The position numbers and the translations under genes are program-made. DNA of 64,000 nucleotides, from contig NC_091147.1 in the NCBI RefSeq assembly GCF_041381155.1, positions 15,847,318 through 15,911,317 on the forward strand, given 5' to 3'. Shown piece by piece: positions 36,901-42,663 of this stretch (position 1 is the stretch's first letter; each line of letters opens with the position of its first letter). Source of the DNA: Argopecten irradians. Its lineage: Eukaryota > Mollusca > Bivalvia > Pectinida > Pectinidae. The notes under the pieces are model-generated. The model made no database searches. It saw only the letters and a program-made list of their open reading frames with translations, and was not told the DNA's origin.

Positions 36901-37810
36901 TACTTTGAAATTTCAGGGGTGAATGAGTTAGCCCTCAAACTCCAGGTTGTAAGATTGAGGTTTTACCAGAGGGCATTTGTTAGTCATTGAGTATGGTGGT
37001 TTTCCTCTGGAACTCTGTTTTTCCTATCCTGTGTTGACCAAAATGACCACTGCTGTCAATTGCATGTAAAACGAAAGCTAACAAACAAAATATATTCCCT
37101 CATGATGTAATAATTGAGTTTGCGGGTGTTGAAAGTTACATTGTAAGTTTCTGAATATGGAAGGTGGATGAGTTATTGTAAAGATATGTTACCTAGCAAC
37201 CAAATGACATCACAACCAATATGTGTACCTGCTTACACAGAAGAAAAGAATATCATATTTTTGTGCATATAGTGCTAACTTTTTGTCATTTATTTACACA
37301 TGTAATAAAACCTAGTTAGTTGATTTTATGATCAGTAGGTTAGTATAAGGTATGGTAGATAATAAAATAATTCAATTTCATTGTCAAACAGTTTTGAAGA
37401 CAATGCAAAATCTTTTTGGATAAAGATTAAAAAATTTACTTTTTTGTAAAAAATAAAATCACAAAATCAAACTGAAAAAGCTTACCCTGCACATTTTACA
37501 TGAGTGTGTACTTTATGCACAAAAACACAATATGTTTATAGTAGTTATGAGGTGTATAAGCTTAGTTTGTAATGTTTTCTCTGTATTTCAGGGTGGCTCG
37601 TACATCCAGAGGATGGGTCCCCACCAGTCACAGCACCAACAACAGCAGCTTCAGATGCAGCAGCGTAGGATGATGTCCATGCCTAACCAACAGATGCCCT
37701 CAAACCAAGCCGCCCTCGTGGCTCAGCTCCAGCGACAGATTTCTGTAGGACCAGGCCAGGCCCCGGGGCAACAATATAACAACTATCCACAGCCACCACA
37801 GTACCAGTGA
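1204..37810 (+). CDS. MED12: Mediator complex subunit 12 (41 coding exons)
   Basis: MED12 is the scaffold of the Mediator kinase module (MED12, MED13, CDK8, cyclin C). It activates CDK8 through its N-terminus and relays signals from DNA-bound factors to RNA polymerase II in the nucleus. Joined exons give 2,108 residues, against 2,177 in human. Every intron phase matches and all donors are GT except intron 13 (GC). Colinear matches to human MED12 run end to end: [14 protein letters not shown] near residues 18-31, the kinase-activating segment 32-43, DWAV at 512-515 where human has the LCEWAV motif, [11 protein letters not shown] in exon 15, [12 protein letters not shown] in exon 20, and [18 protein letters not shown] in exon 29. 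The C-terminus is rich in Gln, Met and Pro and ends in a short Q-rich segment resembling the human tail, but it lacks the long polyglutamine tracts of human MED12. The start at 1204 is chosen because it gives a 31-residue first exon that aligns with human. Exon coordinates are in the block entries below. Confidence 0.97.
1729..2002. mobile_element. Truncated foldback MITE, CTCCAGGGGTT family, in MED12 intron 1
   Basis: Left part matches the better copies at 44122-44330 and 44721-45033: TCCTCAATACTCCAGAAG, a block reading CTACACCCCTGAACTATCTC, then TAGTAAAACTGGAGGCAA. The right part has the inverted complement CTTCAGTTTTACTATTAG, but the outermost right arm is missing. It is an old, truncated copy with no coding capacity. 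Confidence 0.65.
2802..3019 (-). mobile_element. tRNA-derived SINE in MED12 intron 3
   Basis: Read on the minus strand, the element starts with a tRNA-like head. This has an A box (TGGTAGCCGAGTGGTTTTGG) and a B box (GAGTTCGAATCCC), about 55 bp apart as in Ser/Leu-type tRNAs. A body follows, ending in GCTGTTAATAAGACGTTAAAC and an AT-rich tail. The same body occurs at 58240-58460. It is transcribed opposite to MED12. The 3' domain resembles SINE tails shared among bivalves; I cannot name the family with certainty. Confidence 0.8.
4296..10471 (+). CDS. MED12: MED12 exons 6-15: Med12 and LCEWAV regions
   Basis: Exons: 4296-4455, 4990-5180, 5592-5702, 6078-6220, 6726-6996, 7966-8065, 8410-8546, 9142-9273, 9548-9674, 10251-10471 (residues about 128-658). 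Exon 6 has the conserved [14 protein letters not shown] segment (human VMRAAWLIKMTCAY). Exon 9 has [13 protein letters not shown] (human SRRLAYFCTRRLA). Exon 10 has [13 protein letters not shown]. Exons 11-12 give [12 protein letters not shown] and [12 protein letters not shown]. Exon 13 encodes [19 protein letters not shown], the LCEWAV motif region, and [10 protein letters not shown]. Exon 15 encodes [19 protein letters not shown] followed by ISRGDL, nearly the same as human. Exon 13 ends in a GC donor (GAG then GCGAGT), and no nearby GT keeps the frame. Confidence 0.93.
4791..5020 (+). repeat. Tandem duplication (112 bp) across the exon 7 acceptor
   Basis: Two diverged copies with a 112-bp period. 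Each starts with TGTGTACAAAA and ends with TAGACTGGTGYCAATCC. The second holds the true exon 7 acceptor (exon begins 4990); the first holds a decoy acceptor (AG at 4876-4877) followed by about 25 bp of exon-like sequence. Splicing to the decoy would shift the frame and soon meet a stop. Confidence 0.75.
7182..7753. mobile_element. MITE with terminal inverted repeats in intron 10
   Basis: Left end AAGGGACAATTCAGACTAA is mirrored at the right end (TTAGTCTGAGTGAATTGTCCCTT). The roughly 570-bp interior holds no transposase and only short chance frames. This is a nonautonomous DNA element fixed within the intron. Confidence 0.65.
8333..8409 (+). repeat. 17-bp tandem repeat forming the exon 12 acceptor tract
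   Basis: About four copies of TTGTCTTTTATCATGTA run directly into the exon 12 acceptor: the last copy reads TTTTATCAG, with the splice AG in place of ATG. The pyrimidine-rich unit therefore supplies the acceptor's polypyrimidine tract, and earlier units could act as extra U2AF binding sites. Confidence 0.7.
8695..8885. repeat. Degenerate interspersed repeat, shared with 27207-27440
   Basis: Contains GAAATTAAATTGCTGTG and ATGAAATTAAGTTGCAGC blocks that recur in the same order in intron 36 (27330-27410). No clean termini are visible, so I cannot assign a family. Confidence 0.4.
10005..10200. repeat. Interspersed repeat with GACCACC blocks, copy 1
   Basis: Contains CAAACCTGTCTTTAAAGACC and later CAGAGGTGATCACTAAGGTC in mirrored arrangement. 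Related blocks (AACCTGCCTTATTGACCACC, CTGTATAAAGA) recur at 26028-26235 and, more decayed, at 18115-18290. It is likely a decayed palindromic element; ends are unclear. Confidence 0.45.
10488..10845 (+). repeat. 21-bp minisatellite in MED12 intron 15
   Basis: About 17 copies of GGTAGATCAAAGGAAATTAAT or the ATTATT variant begin 17 bp after the exon 15 donor. The units are nearly identical, so the array is recent and probably variable in length. Because 21 is a multiple of 3, it stays open as a reading frame (VDQRKL repeats), but it is intronic and not a gene. Confidence 0.9.
10988..11680 (+). CDS. MED12: MED12 exon 16 (693 nt, longest coding exon)
   Basis: This exon of 231 codons covers residues 659-889. 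It opens with an acidic, variable linker with several SVKSEK-type stretches. It then enters conserved sequence: [20 protein letters not shown] (human RHVQYATHFPIPQEES), [39 protein letters not shown] and [18 protein letters not shown] basic patch (VKKRKEKEP) sits where human has GQKRRRNRPE and may serve as a nuclear localisation signal. The 179-residue open frame on the opposite strand is a shadow of this exon. Confidence 0.95.
12050..15668 (+). CDS. MED12: MED12 exons 17-22: central scaffold
   Basis: Exons: 12050-12213, 12697-12805, 13088-13218, 13658-13768, 14171-14312, 15539-15668 (residues about 890-1151). Exon 17 encodes [19 protein letters not shown] (human GSYTTSLCLCIVAVLRHYH). Exon 18 has [18 protein letters not shown]. 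Exon 20 has [18 protein letters not shown]. Exon 21 has [20 protein letters not shown] followed by [10 protein letters not shown]. Exon 22 has [19 protein letters not shown]. Three of these exons abut tandem duplications that include their ends (exons 20 and 21) or come within about 7 bp of their splice site (exon 22). The authentic junctions were chosen by alignment with human and by frame. Confidence 0.93.
12293..12526. mobile_element. Decayed palindromic MITE in intron 17
   Basis: Left ATACTGTATAGATG and right AACCAGTTATACAGTAT are inverted with mismatches. A related pair bounds 30797-31013. No coding capacity. Confidence 0.4.
13253..13427. mobile_element. Foldback MITE family A, copy 1 (intron 19)
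   Basis: Nearly the whole element is an inverted repeat. The left arm is ATATTACAGAGTTATCTGCC followed by GTAGGTATTGATTG. The right arm is GCAAGGGAGATAACTCTATAAT, its complement. Four other copies lie at 21112, 27606, 39343 and 48935. No coding capacity; presumably mobilised by a transposase encoded elsewhere. Confidence 0.75.
13718..13873 (+). repeat. 78-bp tandem duplication of the exon 20 end and donor
   Basis: Two copies, period 78 bp. Each holds GTAACGCCATGCTGAATATC, CACAGAAAGTTGACAG and a GTAAG donor (at 13769 and 13847). The first is the true exon end. The period is a multiple of 3, but reading through the first donor meets TAA at once, so use of the second donor would truncate the protein. 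Confidence 0.85.
14269..14889 (+). repeat. 52-bp array of 12 copies of the exon 21 3' end plus its splice donor
   Basis: Unit 1 (14269-14320) is the last 44 bp of exon 21 plus the first 8 bp of the intron. Eleven more units follow at exact 52-bp spacing (14321, 14373, 14425 and so on to 14841). Units 2-11 retain the strong donor ATGTAAGTAT; unit 12 has decayed to AAAGTAAC. Unit 2 has an in-frame TAG at 14334-14336, so any downstream donor would truncate MED12. Units 3-11 are almost identical, so the expansion is recent. Confidence 0.93.
15141..15531 (+). repeat. 43-bp tandem array reaching the exon 22 acceptor
   Basis: Nine copies of a 43-bp unit (CACCGAGACACCTGAAGATT followed by TTGTATTATCTTTGTGAACTTAT). 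The last unit ends about 7 bp before the exon 22 acceptor at 15538, and the array follows the 52-bp array in the same intron. Each unit ends in a T-rich stretch that could serve as a pyrimidine tract. Confidence 0.88.
16149..22363 (+). CDS. MED12: MED12 exons 23-33: second conserved half
   Basis: Exons: 16149-16373, 16744-16864, 17075-17243, 17649-17825, 18642-18757, 19172-19324, 19700-19838, 20647-20715, 20957-21066, 21628-21748, 22211-22363 (residues about 1152-1669). Landmarks are [19 protein letters not shown] and [17 protein letters not shown] (exon 23), [13 protein letters not shown] (26), [20 protein letters not shown] (28), [19 protein letters not shown] and REGLL (29), [18 protein letters not shown] (30-31), [20 protein letters not shown] (31-32) and [20 protein letters not shown] (33). 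Exon 24 is a Lys/Asp/Glu-rich variable linker. Exon 29 is the most conserved exon of the gene. Confidence 0.94.
16469..16599. mobile_element. Short pogo/Tigger-like MITE with TA target duplication (intron 23)
   Basis: The element is bounded by CAGTAAAACATG and its complement CATGTTTTACTG, with TA on both sides (16467-16468 and 16600-16601). Just inside the left end is GTTATAACGAACC, as in Tigger-like elements. The 131-bp length and TA duplication fit a nonautonomous Tc1/mariner-superfamily element. Confidence 0.7.
17400..17675 (+). repeat. About 86-bp tandem repeat copying the exon 26 acceptor
   Basis: Four units of falling age. Each ends in CTCCCCTGTA followed by a CCAGCAGCTGTTACAGATGA-like stretch. 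The last is the real junction (exon 26 starts 17649). The unit before it keeps an intact acceptor (CCCCTGTACAG, AG at 17561-17562), but its exon-like part begins ACC TAG, an immediate stop in the required phase. Older units have lost the AG. Confidence 0.82.
17868..18068. mobile_element. Palindromic MITE, CATTCCTTAA family, in intron 26
   Basis: Left arm CGAACATTCCTTAAATTTAA and right arm TTAAAGTTAAGGAATGTTGG form an inverted repeat around an AT-rich core. A diverged second copy lies at 39097-39305 with the same order of blocks. No coding capacity. Confidence 0.6.
19915..20080. mobile_element. Terminal-inverted-repeat element in intron 29
   Basis: AGTCCAACACGGTAGTTCCT is mirrored by AGGAACTACCGTGTTGGACT about 130 bp later, a perfect 20-bp inverted pair. 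The inside holds GAGGAAGGCTCCCTGTGAGT, a phrase I associate with the 3' ends of some retroelement coding regions, but nothing else supports that. Extent beyond the right arm is unclear. Confidence 0.55.
20231..20344. mobile_element. Small palindromic MITE, GTCCCACC family, copy 1 (intron 29)
   Basis: TACAATTTGCAATCAATTAG and GTCCCACC on the left pair with GGTGGGACTAATCAACGGTA on the right. A diverged copy is at 29055-29162. Both have a central palindromic part with GTTACAAAAAT. Confidence 0.55.
21112..21289. mobile_element. Foldback MITE family A, copy 2 (intron 31)
   Basis: Arms GCATATTACAGAGTTACCTC and CAGATAACTCTGTAATATGC, with a second inner pair CTTGCAGGTAGGTATCCATT / CAATCAATACCTACCCGCAAG. 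One of the two best-preserved copies of the family; it begins 46 bp after the exon 31 donor. Confidence 0.8.
21983..22157. mobile_element. MITE with TACTGTATTTGACCCAATAA termini (intron 32)
   Basis: The 20-bp terminal inverted repeat TACTGTATTTGACCCAATAA is mirrored at the right end. The right end lies about 50 bp before the exon 33 acceptor. A decayed relative with GACCCAATAAGC and GCTTAATGGGTTGAA ends lies at 28003-28277. Confidence 0.65.
22476..25133 (+). mobile_element. Satellite-bearing element 1 (155-bp units) in MED12 intron 33
   Basis: Order of parts: a 5' hairpin (AGCCCACCATC, loop, GATGGTGGGCT at 22481-22506), a GTCCGTCC simple repeat, GTTAAC, then about 16 units of exactly 155 bp. 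A 3' end follows, with GGTGGGCGCC, a hairpin AGATCCC-TCT-GGGATCT and then CTTGTTT. GCCCACC near the left end and GGTGGGC near the right form a subterminal inverted pair. This plan, with no coding region, resembles nonautonomous Helentron-type (Helitron-like) elements. The assignment is inference; the transposase source is not in the window. Confidence 0.75.
25426..30715 (+). CDS. MED12: MED12 exons 34-40: PQL-type C-terminal region
   Basis: Exons: 25426-25565, 26244-26346, 27046-27156, 27845-27971, 28648-28911, 29814-30051, 30598-30715 (residues about 1670-2036). Exon 34 gives [20 protein letters not shown] (human [20 protein letters not shown]). Exon 35 gives [20 protein letters not shown] and [12 protein letters not shown]. 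Exon 36 is very basic ([11 protein letters not shown]), as in human KKKSTKGKKRSQ. Exons 37-40 are low complexity (Pro, Gln, Met, Gly) and diverge in sequence, but they hold frame and have clean splice sites. The exon 36 acceptor is ambiguous by 3 nt (27046 or 27049). Confidence 0.88.
25690..25811 (-). mobile_element. Decayed SINE fragment in intron 34
   Basis: On the minus strand it reads GGTCGACCAAGTGGTAAGCC, an A-box-like start. A decayed B-box region and GGCAGTAGCCAGGTACTGA follow, in the same order as the SINEs at 2802-3019 and 58240-58460. Only the head and part of the body remain. Confidence 0.5.
26028..26235. repeat. Interspersed repeat with GACCACC blocks, copy 2 (intron 34)
   Basis: Contains TACCTGCCTCAGCAACCATT, TATATAAAGACCATCTGC and later AACCTGCCTTATTGACCACC. 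It is related to 10005-10200. It ends just before the exon 35 acceptor, so its T-rich edge may contribute to that acceptor. Confidence 0.4.
27207..27440. repeat. Degenerate interspersed repeat, shared with 8695-8885
   Basis: Shares AATTAAATTGCTGTGAA and ATGTGAAATTAAGGAGC blocks with intron 12. Termini are not clear. Confidence 0.4.
27606..27779. mobile_element. Foldback MITE family A, copy 3 (intron 36)
   Basis: Arms TTTGCATATTACAGAGTTAT and AGCTAACTCTGTAATGTGCA, with an inner CGCAAGGGAG / CCCTTTTGGG pair. It ends about 65 bp before exon 37. Confidence 0.75.
28003..28277. mobile_element. Decayed MITE, GACCCAATAA family (intron 37)
   Basis: Left end ATTCGACCCAATAAGCATTC and right end GCTTAATGGGTTGAATATG are inverted with mismatches. 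Related to 21983-22157. Confidence 0.5.
29055..29162. mobile_element. Small palindromic MITE, GTCCCACC family, copy 2 (intron 38)
   Basis: TTAATTAGTCCTACCTTC on the left and GAATGGTGGGACAAATCAAA on the right; the core has GTTACAAAAATCTC as in copy 1. Confidence 0.5.
29371..29496. repeat. Long hairpin (about 55-bp arms) in intron 38
   Basis: ACTGCATTCAGTTGGCAATT, ATGGTAGAATGAATGCCAAC and following bases are mirrored, with few mismatches, by GACATTCATCATACCATAAT and TGCCAGCTGAATGCA. It is probably a foldback MITE. In the pre-mRNA it would fold into a long stem. Confidence 0.7.
30797..31013. mobile_element. Palindromic MITE, TATATAGC family (intron 40)
   Basis: TATATAGCTGGTCATTTTTT at the left and AAAGATAACTGGCTATATA at the right are inverted. 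The interior is AT-rich and noncoding. Confidence 0.5.
31255..31420 (+). repeat. Purine-rich low-complexity tract
   Basis: Mostly A and G over about 165 bp, with two internal copies of a stretch reading AAGGTAGTATRTTTAAA. It lies about 100 bp upstream of the candidate cassette exon, and the opposite strand is a pyrimidine tract. Confidence 0.6.
31517..31594 (+). CDS. Candidate 78-nt cassette exon in MED12 intron 40
   Basis: A triple NAG acceptor (TAGCAGCAG at 31511-31519) is followed by an open 26-codon stretch in phase 0, the phase shared by exons 40 and 41. It ends in a strong donor (AAG then GTAAGT at 31595). It encodes [14 protein letters not shown], a run of seven Ser and TEEPK. Inclusion would add 26 residues without shifting frame. 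The run of TCC codons could also be a chance microsatellite, there is no human counterpart, and the upstream pyrimidine tract is weak. I left it out of the 2,108-residue count. Confidence 0.35.
32698..32783. repeat. Hairpin MITE, CTCATTCACCCCTGAA family, copy 1
   Basis: AACTCATTCCTCCCTGAAAT pairs with ACTTCAGAGGTGAATGAGTT. Two related copies: 36844-36932 (best preserved) and 38272-38346 (one arm). Confidence 0.55.
33496..35665 (+). mobile_element. Satellite-bearing element 2 (146-bp units) in MED12 intron 40
   Basis: Same plan as element 1: 5' hairpin (CTGACCCGAAGGGTCAG), a CGTCCG/GCCGTC simple repeat, CGTTAAC, then about 12 units of 146 bp. It ends in ATGACCGTTAAGGCCC-TTT-GGGCC-TCTTGTTT. 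CATCTGAC at the left and GTCAGATG near the right are a subterminal inverted pair. The element is flanked by a 16-bp direct repeat, GAGCATAAATCTTCTT (33480-33495 and 35666-35681). There is no coding region; the repeated 63-residue minus-strand frames come from the repeat unit and cannot join because 146 is not a multiple of 3. Confidence 0.75.
36844..36932. repeat. Hairpin MITE, CTCATTCACCCCTGAA family, copy 2
   Basis: CTCATTCACCCCTGAA and TTCAGGGGTGAATGAG are perfect 16-bp arms about 88 bp apart end to end. An inner, weaker pairing continues the stem. Confidence 0.65.
37592..37810 (+). CDS. MED12: MED12 exon 41: Gln-rich C-terminal exon with stop
   Basis: This last exon codes for 72 residues and a TGA at 37808-37810. 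It is Gln-rich ([12 protein letters not shown]) and holds [20 protein letters not shown], which lines up with the human tail TAALVRQLQQQLSNTQ. It ends in YPQPPQYQ. The preceding intron is about 6.9 kb and carries one of the two large satellite elements. The final codons and the stop are the first unit of a degenerate repeat that fills the start of the 3' UTR. Confidence 0.92.
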   Translation, partial: GGSYIQRMGPHQSQHQQQQLQMQQRRMMSMPNQQMPSNQAALVAQLQRQISVGPGQAPGQQYNNYPQPPQYQ

Positions 37811-38085
37811 ATAGACTACTAGGGGACTTAAGAGCCACAAAATACCAGTAAATAGACTACAGGGGTCTTACTGCCCCAAAATGCCAGTGAATAGACTACA
37901 GGGGTCTAACAGCCCCAAAATGCCAGCAAATAGACTACAGCTCCCAAAATACCAGTAGAGATACTATGGCCTCTGCTGTACCAGTGACTAGCTTGGAGAG
38001 GTCATATGACCACAAAGTACCAGTAAATAGACTACTAGGGGTCTTACAACACCTAAAATACCAGTAAATTGGCTGCAGGCATCCT
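37797..38085 (+). repeat. Degenerate tandem repeat across the MED12 stop codon and 3' UTR
   Basis: About eight copies of a 29-41 bp unit (TACCAGTGAATAGACTAC followed by an AGGGG-rich part). The first copy contains the last two codons and the TGA stop. Further copies begin near 37842, 37881, 37920, 37949, 37978, 38017 and 38058. The units differ enough to be old. They lie in the transcript's 3' UTR, so each would be present in the mRNA. Confidence 0.75.
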
Positions 38086-38235
38086 GAATTAAGTTATCAT
38101 TTAGAACAAAGTATAATGATCATGTTGAACCATTTGATTGTTATGCATGGTATTTATAGTGAAATTATTTGAAAATAGTGACTTATGAATTTTTGCATGT
38201 TTTGTTATTTATAAGGATTATGTGGTGTAATCAAT

Positions 38236-38261
38236 AATAAATTGTCTCAATATTAAATAAA
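38236..38261 (+). terminator. MED12 polyadenylation signals
   Basis: Two AATAAA hexamers (38236-38241 and 38256-38261) lie about 430-450 bp after the stop, in AT-rich sequence. They are the first canonical signals downstream of the coding region. The cleavage site itself cannot be seen. Confidence 0.5.
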
Positions 38262-39096
38262 TATTACTTATTCACCCCTGAATACAGACATGAACTCTTC
38301 TAATTGTAGGACTTGGGCAGTTCATTATCAAGTTACAGGGATGCACAGGAAGTTAATGTTTTTGTTACTATGGAAAGGCATTGATTGGATCATGAAATAC
38401 TATTTCATTGTCAGGTTTACTTGATCATGCAAGATACAAATTTTTAACATGATTTAAAAGGAAATCACTGATAGCTAAAAAAATTATTTAGTTAACAACA
38501 GCAAATAAATAGAGGAAAACAAGAATTTTCATTGATGATTTCAGGTTTTAGAATTTTAAGATCTTCTTTATGTCATATTAACAAATATAAGATTTTTTCA
38601 AGGTCAAGATAATTTATAAAAAATCAATGAATGCAACTCTATTTTATAAAATAGAAAGAAGACATTTCACAATACGTATATCTGTGTATGTAGATTATGA
38701 AGAGGACATATATTTCTAAATGTATATACCTGGTATATATCTACGTACGTCGATTTGTGCTATGTTGTACAGTAAGATATAACAGTAAATACGCTGTGTT
38801 TGTTAATTACGTTTATTGATTCTATTGTTATTGATTGTAAGGAGACTGTTAATACACTATAATTACAACCACCTGTTGTCGGTAATACAACACTTAGGAT
38901 GTTTATTTACAATACATCTGGTGCATGCTTTAATTAGTCATAAAAAAATCAGTCAGCCGTGTCTGGTACTTTGGGTACAAACACAGGGGTTTGGCAGGAT
39001 CATGTAGGCATATGTAGTCACTACACTATAAGTACATATATATAGAAAGTGTGGTAGAAATTCTTGTCAAACCCCTGTGTATATGAAATGCATCTA

Positions 39097-39305
39097 AGCC
39101 CAAGTTTCAGGAACATTCCTTAGATTAAAGTAAATTCCTTACCTTACCCTCATAGGAAAGCATTACTTAATTTAAGGAACGTTTCTTAACTGGAGATATT
39201 TTCTAAACTTCTATAATAGTTTCTTGTGGGGAATTTTAAGTTTAGGAAATTTCTGCAGTTAACAAATTAGAATCTCCTGTTGAACGTGAAGAAACTGAGC
39301 TGAGT
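39097..39305. mobile_element. Palindromic MITE, CATTCCTTAA family, copy 2
   Basis: Left part CAGGAACATTCCTTAGATTA, middle AGGAAAGCATTACTTAATTT, right part TTTTAAGTTTAGGAAATTTC. Same block order as 17868-18068 but more decayed. Confidence 0.55.
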
Positions 39306-39342
39306 CTGATCTATGTATTTATATGTTAGGATGTAAAACTTT

Positions 39343-39500
39343 TATTTTGTATTTGCAGATTATAGAGTTATCTGCCTTTTTGTATTGGTTGCTACATCAT
39401 GTTTTTGCAGCATATATGAAGTTTTGCTCGCAAAATAATGAAGTCATAATAGATACCTACCTGCAAGGGAGGTAAATCTGTAATGTGCAAATACGGAATA
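39343..39500. mobile_element. Foldback MITE family A, copy 4
   Basis: TTTGCAGATTATAGAGTTAT and GTAAATCTGTAATGTGCAAA arms, ending in TACGGAATA. It suggests the full family end is TATTCCGTATTTGC. Confidence 0.7.
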
Positions 39501-39763
39501 GCAAGATCAATACCTTCCCCATTAGTTACTAGTAATGTTACTGGTATTGAAGGGAGATAACCCTTGCTTTATTAACAGTCTGTTATTTGTTAAGGCATTA
39601 GTGGAGGTTAAATTCTTCACTTTAACTTTACAATGATCTGTTTATACTGTAGATAATTTGTGCTTCACTTTTTACTGTACATACATATCATTTTAGTCAT
39701 TATCATCCATGGCAGTTGTTGAACCATTGTAGCATTCATTCCACAGTAACCATGGCTATATTT

Positions 39764-39842
39764 ATCATCATCATCATCATCATCGTCGTCATCATCATCA
39801 TCATCATCATCATATCATCATCATCATCATCATCATCATCCA
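39764..39842 (+). repeat. ATC/CAT microsatellite
   Basis: About 26 CAT-type triplets with two CGT interruptions and one single-base slip. Confidence 0.95.
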
Positions 39843-40105
39843 TTTATCAGTTGATTATGTTACACATAGTATGACTCATTATTTCAGAAAAAAATATTGT
39901 GAGTTTCCGGGAGTTTTCATCATTTAGATCATCACTCATACACTTTTGTTGGCAAGAGATAAAAACTGATGATGGAAAATTGACAATGTCATCAAAATCT
40001 GAAATGCACATTTGATCTCCAGTAGGTCATCTTCATTATTAAATAATCATGAATTAATCATTTATTGTTAATTAGAATCATGATGAGTCATTGTAATTAC
40101 CAAAG

Positions 40106-40194
40106 CATACTCAATATTCTAGGGGTTACTATCATTCTCATAATATCCATGTGGATATAATGACAGTGATATTAACCCCTTGAATATTGAGGGT
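40106..40194. mobile_element. Hairpin MITE, CTCCAGGGGTT family, decayed short copy
   Basis: TCAATATTCTAGGGGTTACT pairs with ATTAACCCCTTGAATATTGA around a palindromic centre (ATATCCATGTGGATAT). Confidence 0.6.
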
Positions 40195-41129
40195 GCTGTC
40201 AAACTATACCTAAGTTATAGCTGATTGTGTTGTAAAATTGTTATTTGTAAAGATGATTATAAACATGGAATCATGTGAAAGTTACCTGTAAATATGATAC
40301 AAAACGACAGAAATAAACTGTACTTGTACCATAATATAGATTTGTTTTTGAGAAATGGGTAATGAAGTAACAAACTTCCATTTAAATTGAAAGTTTTGTC
40401 TTTGATGAAGAAAAAATCTTCTTTGTGATACAAAGTTGGACTGACCATTAAATCGACAAGAGATGTGTTCATTAGACTTTATTTATTGAAATGCTTTTGG
40501 ATGTGTAACACCTGGAATTACTTCACGTCTTGGCATTTTATCTTGATTGTCTTGATAATCCAAAATGTGGAGATGTTTGCAGTGACAATGTATGTACCGT
40601 ATATATATCATGGCACAGAAACTGGGGTATTTTCACTTTGTTTGATAATAAACATCAGAATTTCAAACAAAATATCTGCACGTAACAGTACATCCGAGCT
40701 CGACCTTTGACCCAATATATGCTCTATCGGGTTTGTACCAGAACGTATAATTTACAAGTCGGGAGGATCGAAGCAGAACAGCAGTACTTAACAACAAGAG
40801 AACAAGAGACCTCTGAAGTTTAGCCAGGAGATGATGGGGTTAAATACTTTGCGAAATAAAAATTATCAGTATTTAGAATAGATAGGAAGCAAGTCAATTT
40901 GACAAAGATAAATTTAGTCCATCATCGCTGACATGGAAATTCCTAAAATAAAGAGTATGTTTTTGCAGAAAAGGTGCCACAAATGCAATGCATGGCATTA
41001 TACCTTACGCCCCCGGTATTTGTAAATGTAAATATTTTGAAGTTGAACCAATTTATGTTTTACGGTTGCCTTTATAGATAGAGATTAGTGTTGTCCTATA
41101 TTTGAATATGTTTTTTTATAGTAACAGAG

Positions 41130-41505
41130 GTAATGGAGGTCACCTAATCCGATTAAAATACAAATCCATAATATCAATACGTTTGATAAGAGAATCTGAC
41201 AACATGCCATTAGGGGTCATGTCCAAGTGATTTTTCGAAATGGCCAATCAAATTGCTTTTGCAGAAACTTGAAAGTGAATTTCAGTGGACGAAATAGCTT
41301 TAAAAAGCTGTCAGAATATTTTCGTATACGTAGTCATCTCGCCCAAAGAGCAGAACAAAGCTAATTGCATATGTGTATTGGGACGAAATGACGTTTTCAA
41401 TTAATGTAGCAAGGTGTATAAAGTAATAAAGGTCATCCGAACATGACCCCTTACTGGTTGTCAGATCGTATTGTAATCAGATTTGGAGGTCCCCAATAGT
41501 AAACG
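41130..41505. mobile_element. MITE with long imperfect inverted repeats
   Basis: Left ATCTGACAACATGCCATTAG and GGGTCATGT are mirrored at the right by ACATGACCCCTTACTGGTTG and TCAGATCG. Outer blocks GGAGGTCACCTAATCCGATT and AATCAGATTTGGAGGTCCCC also pair. About 375 bp; no coding capacity. Confidence 0.6.
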
Positions 41506-42663
41506 ACCAACTCAACTACGTACAGCATAATTCTAAGATATTCAGAACGTTTCATAGAGCTAAGTTAAGGAGTTATTCCCCGGAAACAAAGAAGGTTTTC
41601 TTTGTGACAGAAAAATGTCGAAAATGGAAGCCACTAGCAAATGTCACTAAAACAAAAAGTTTCAAATGAGATAAGTTGAAGTGTTTCGGAGTTAAGGATC
41701 GGAAGGAGCCCAATTATATTTCGCATATAGGGAGGGATAACAAAGGCATGTGTGAGGAAGCTTGAATGACACACAGGCGTCTGCTTCTGGTTTTGGATAA
41801 AATGTAACTCTACCCCTACCGATAGGAGCTGTTATATTTTTCCCAAAATTAGATGCAGGCGCCTGTATGCAAATATCGCTAGAAGAGGGCACTCTTTCGC
41901 TACCCTACCTTGTTGCAATTACTTGTAAACATGCTCTATAGAAAATGACGCATACATTTAATGAAAATAGCAATTTCGCACAGCTTGCGCACGTCCTGGG
42001 CCTTAATGAAGTGTTTGAGATTGTGTAAGTTCGTACATGTTACATGCAAAACGAAATACTGTTACAAAATTCTGAGGATTTGATCCAAACCTGATTGAGA
42101 CAGATTGAATCATACACCATGATCATCGTCAAACATATTTTCAAAACCAGGTTTATGAAAAGAAATGACCTTGGCCCTTGTATTGAGTGTAATAACGGAT
42201 CTCGCGACATTGTTTGCTGAACTTGGTGTCTATTTACAAAAATGTAACGGTGTATAGCGGTATAAATAAAGTTGGGTCACGAAAGCTCCAAGGAGAGCAT
42301 CGCTGATTTGCCATCATCAGCCACTGTATACAGTAGATTTCCCTGTCGAGACGACCCCAAGTCGTATATGTATATATACACAATTAATTGCCTACAGGAA
42401 ATGCTGCTATATGTATCCTATTTTATAGGATTACGGAAACGTTACATACGAATCCTCAAAAATCAATAGCCTAATAACTGCGCTGACGTATGGTGGCGCG
42501 TGCTCTCGTGAGTGACGACACAGTAAGGCTGTTTTTTTCAGGAAAATAATCCCCAGGAGTCTCAAAATACAACACCAGATAGGGTATCCATACTGTAATG
42601 TGTAGATAGTGTTATTGTGATCGTATGAAATCATATGATCAAATGAAACTCACGACGTCACAG

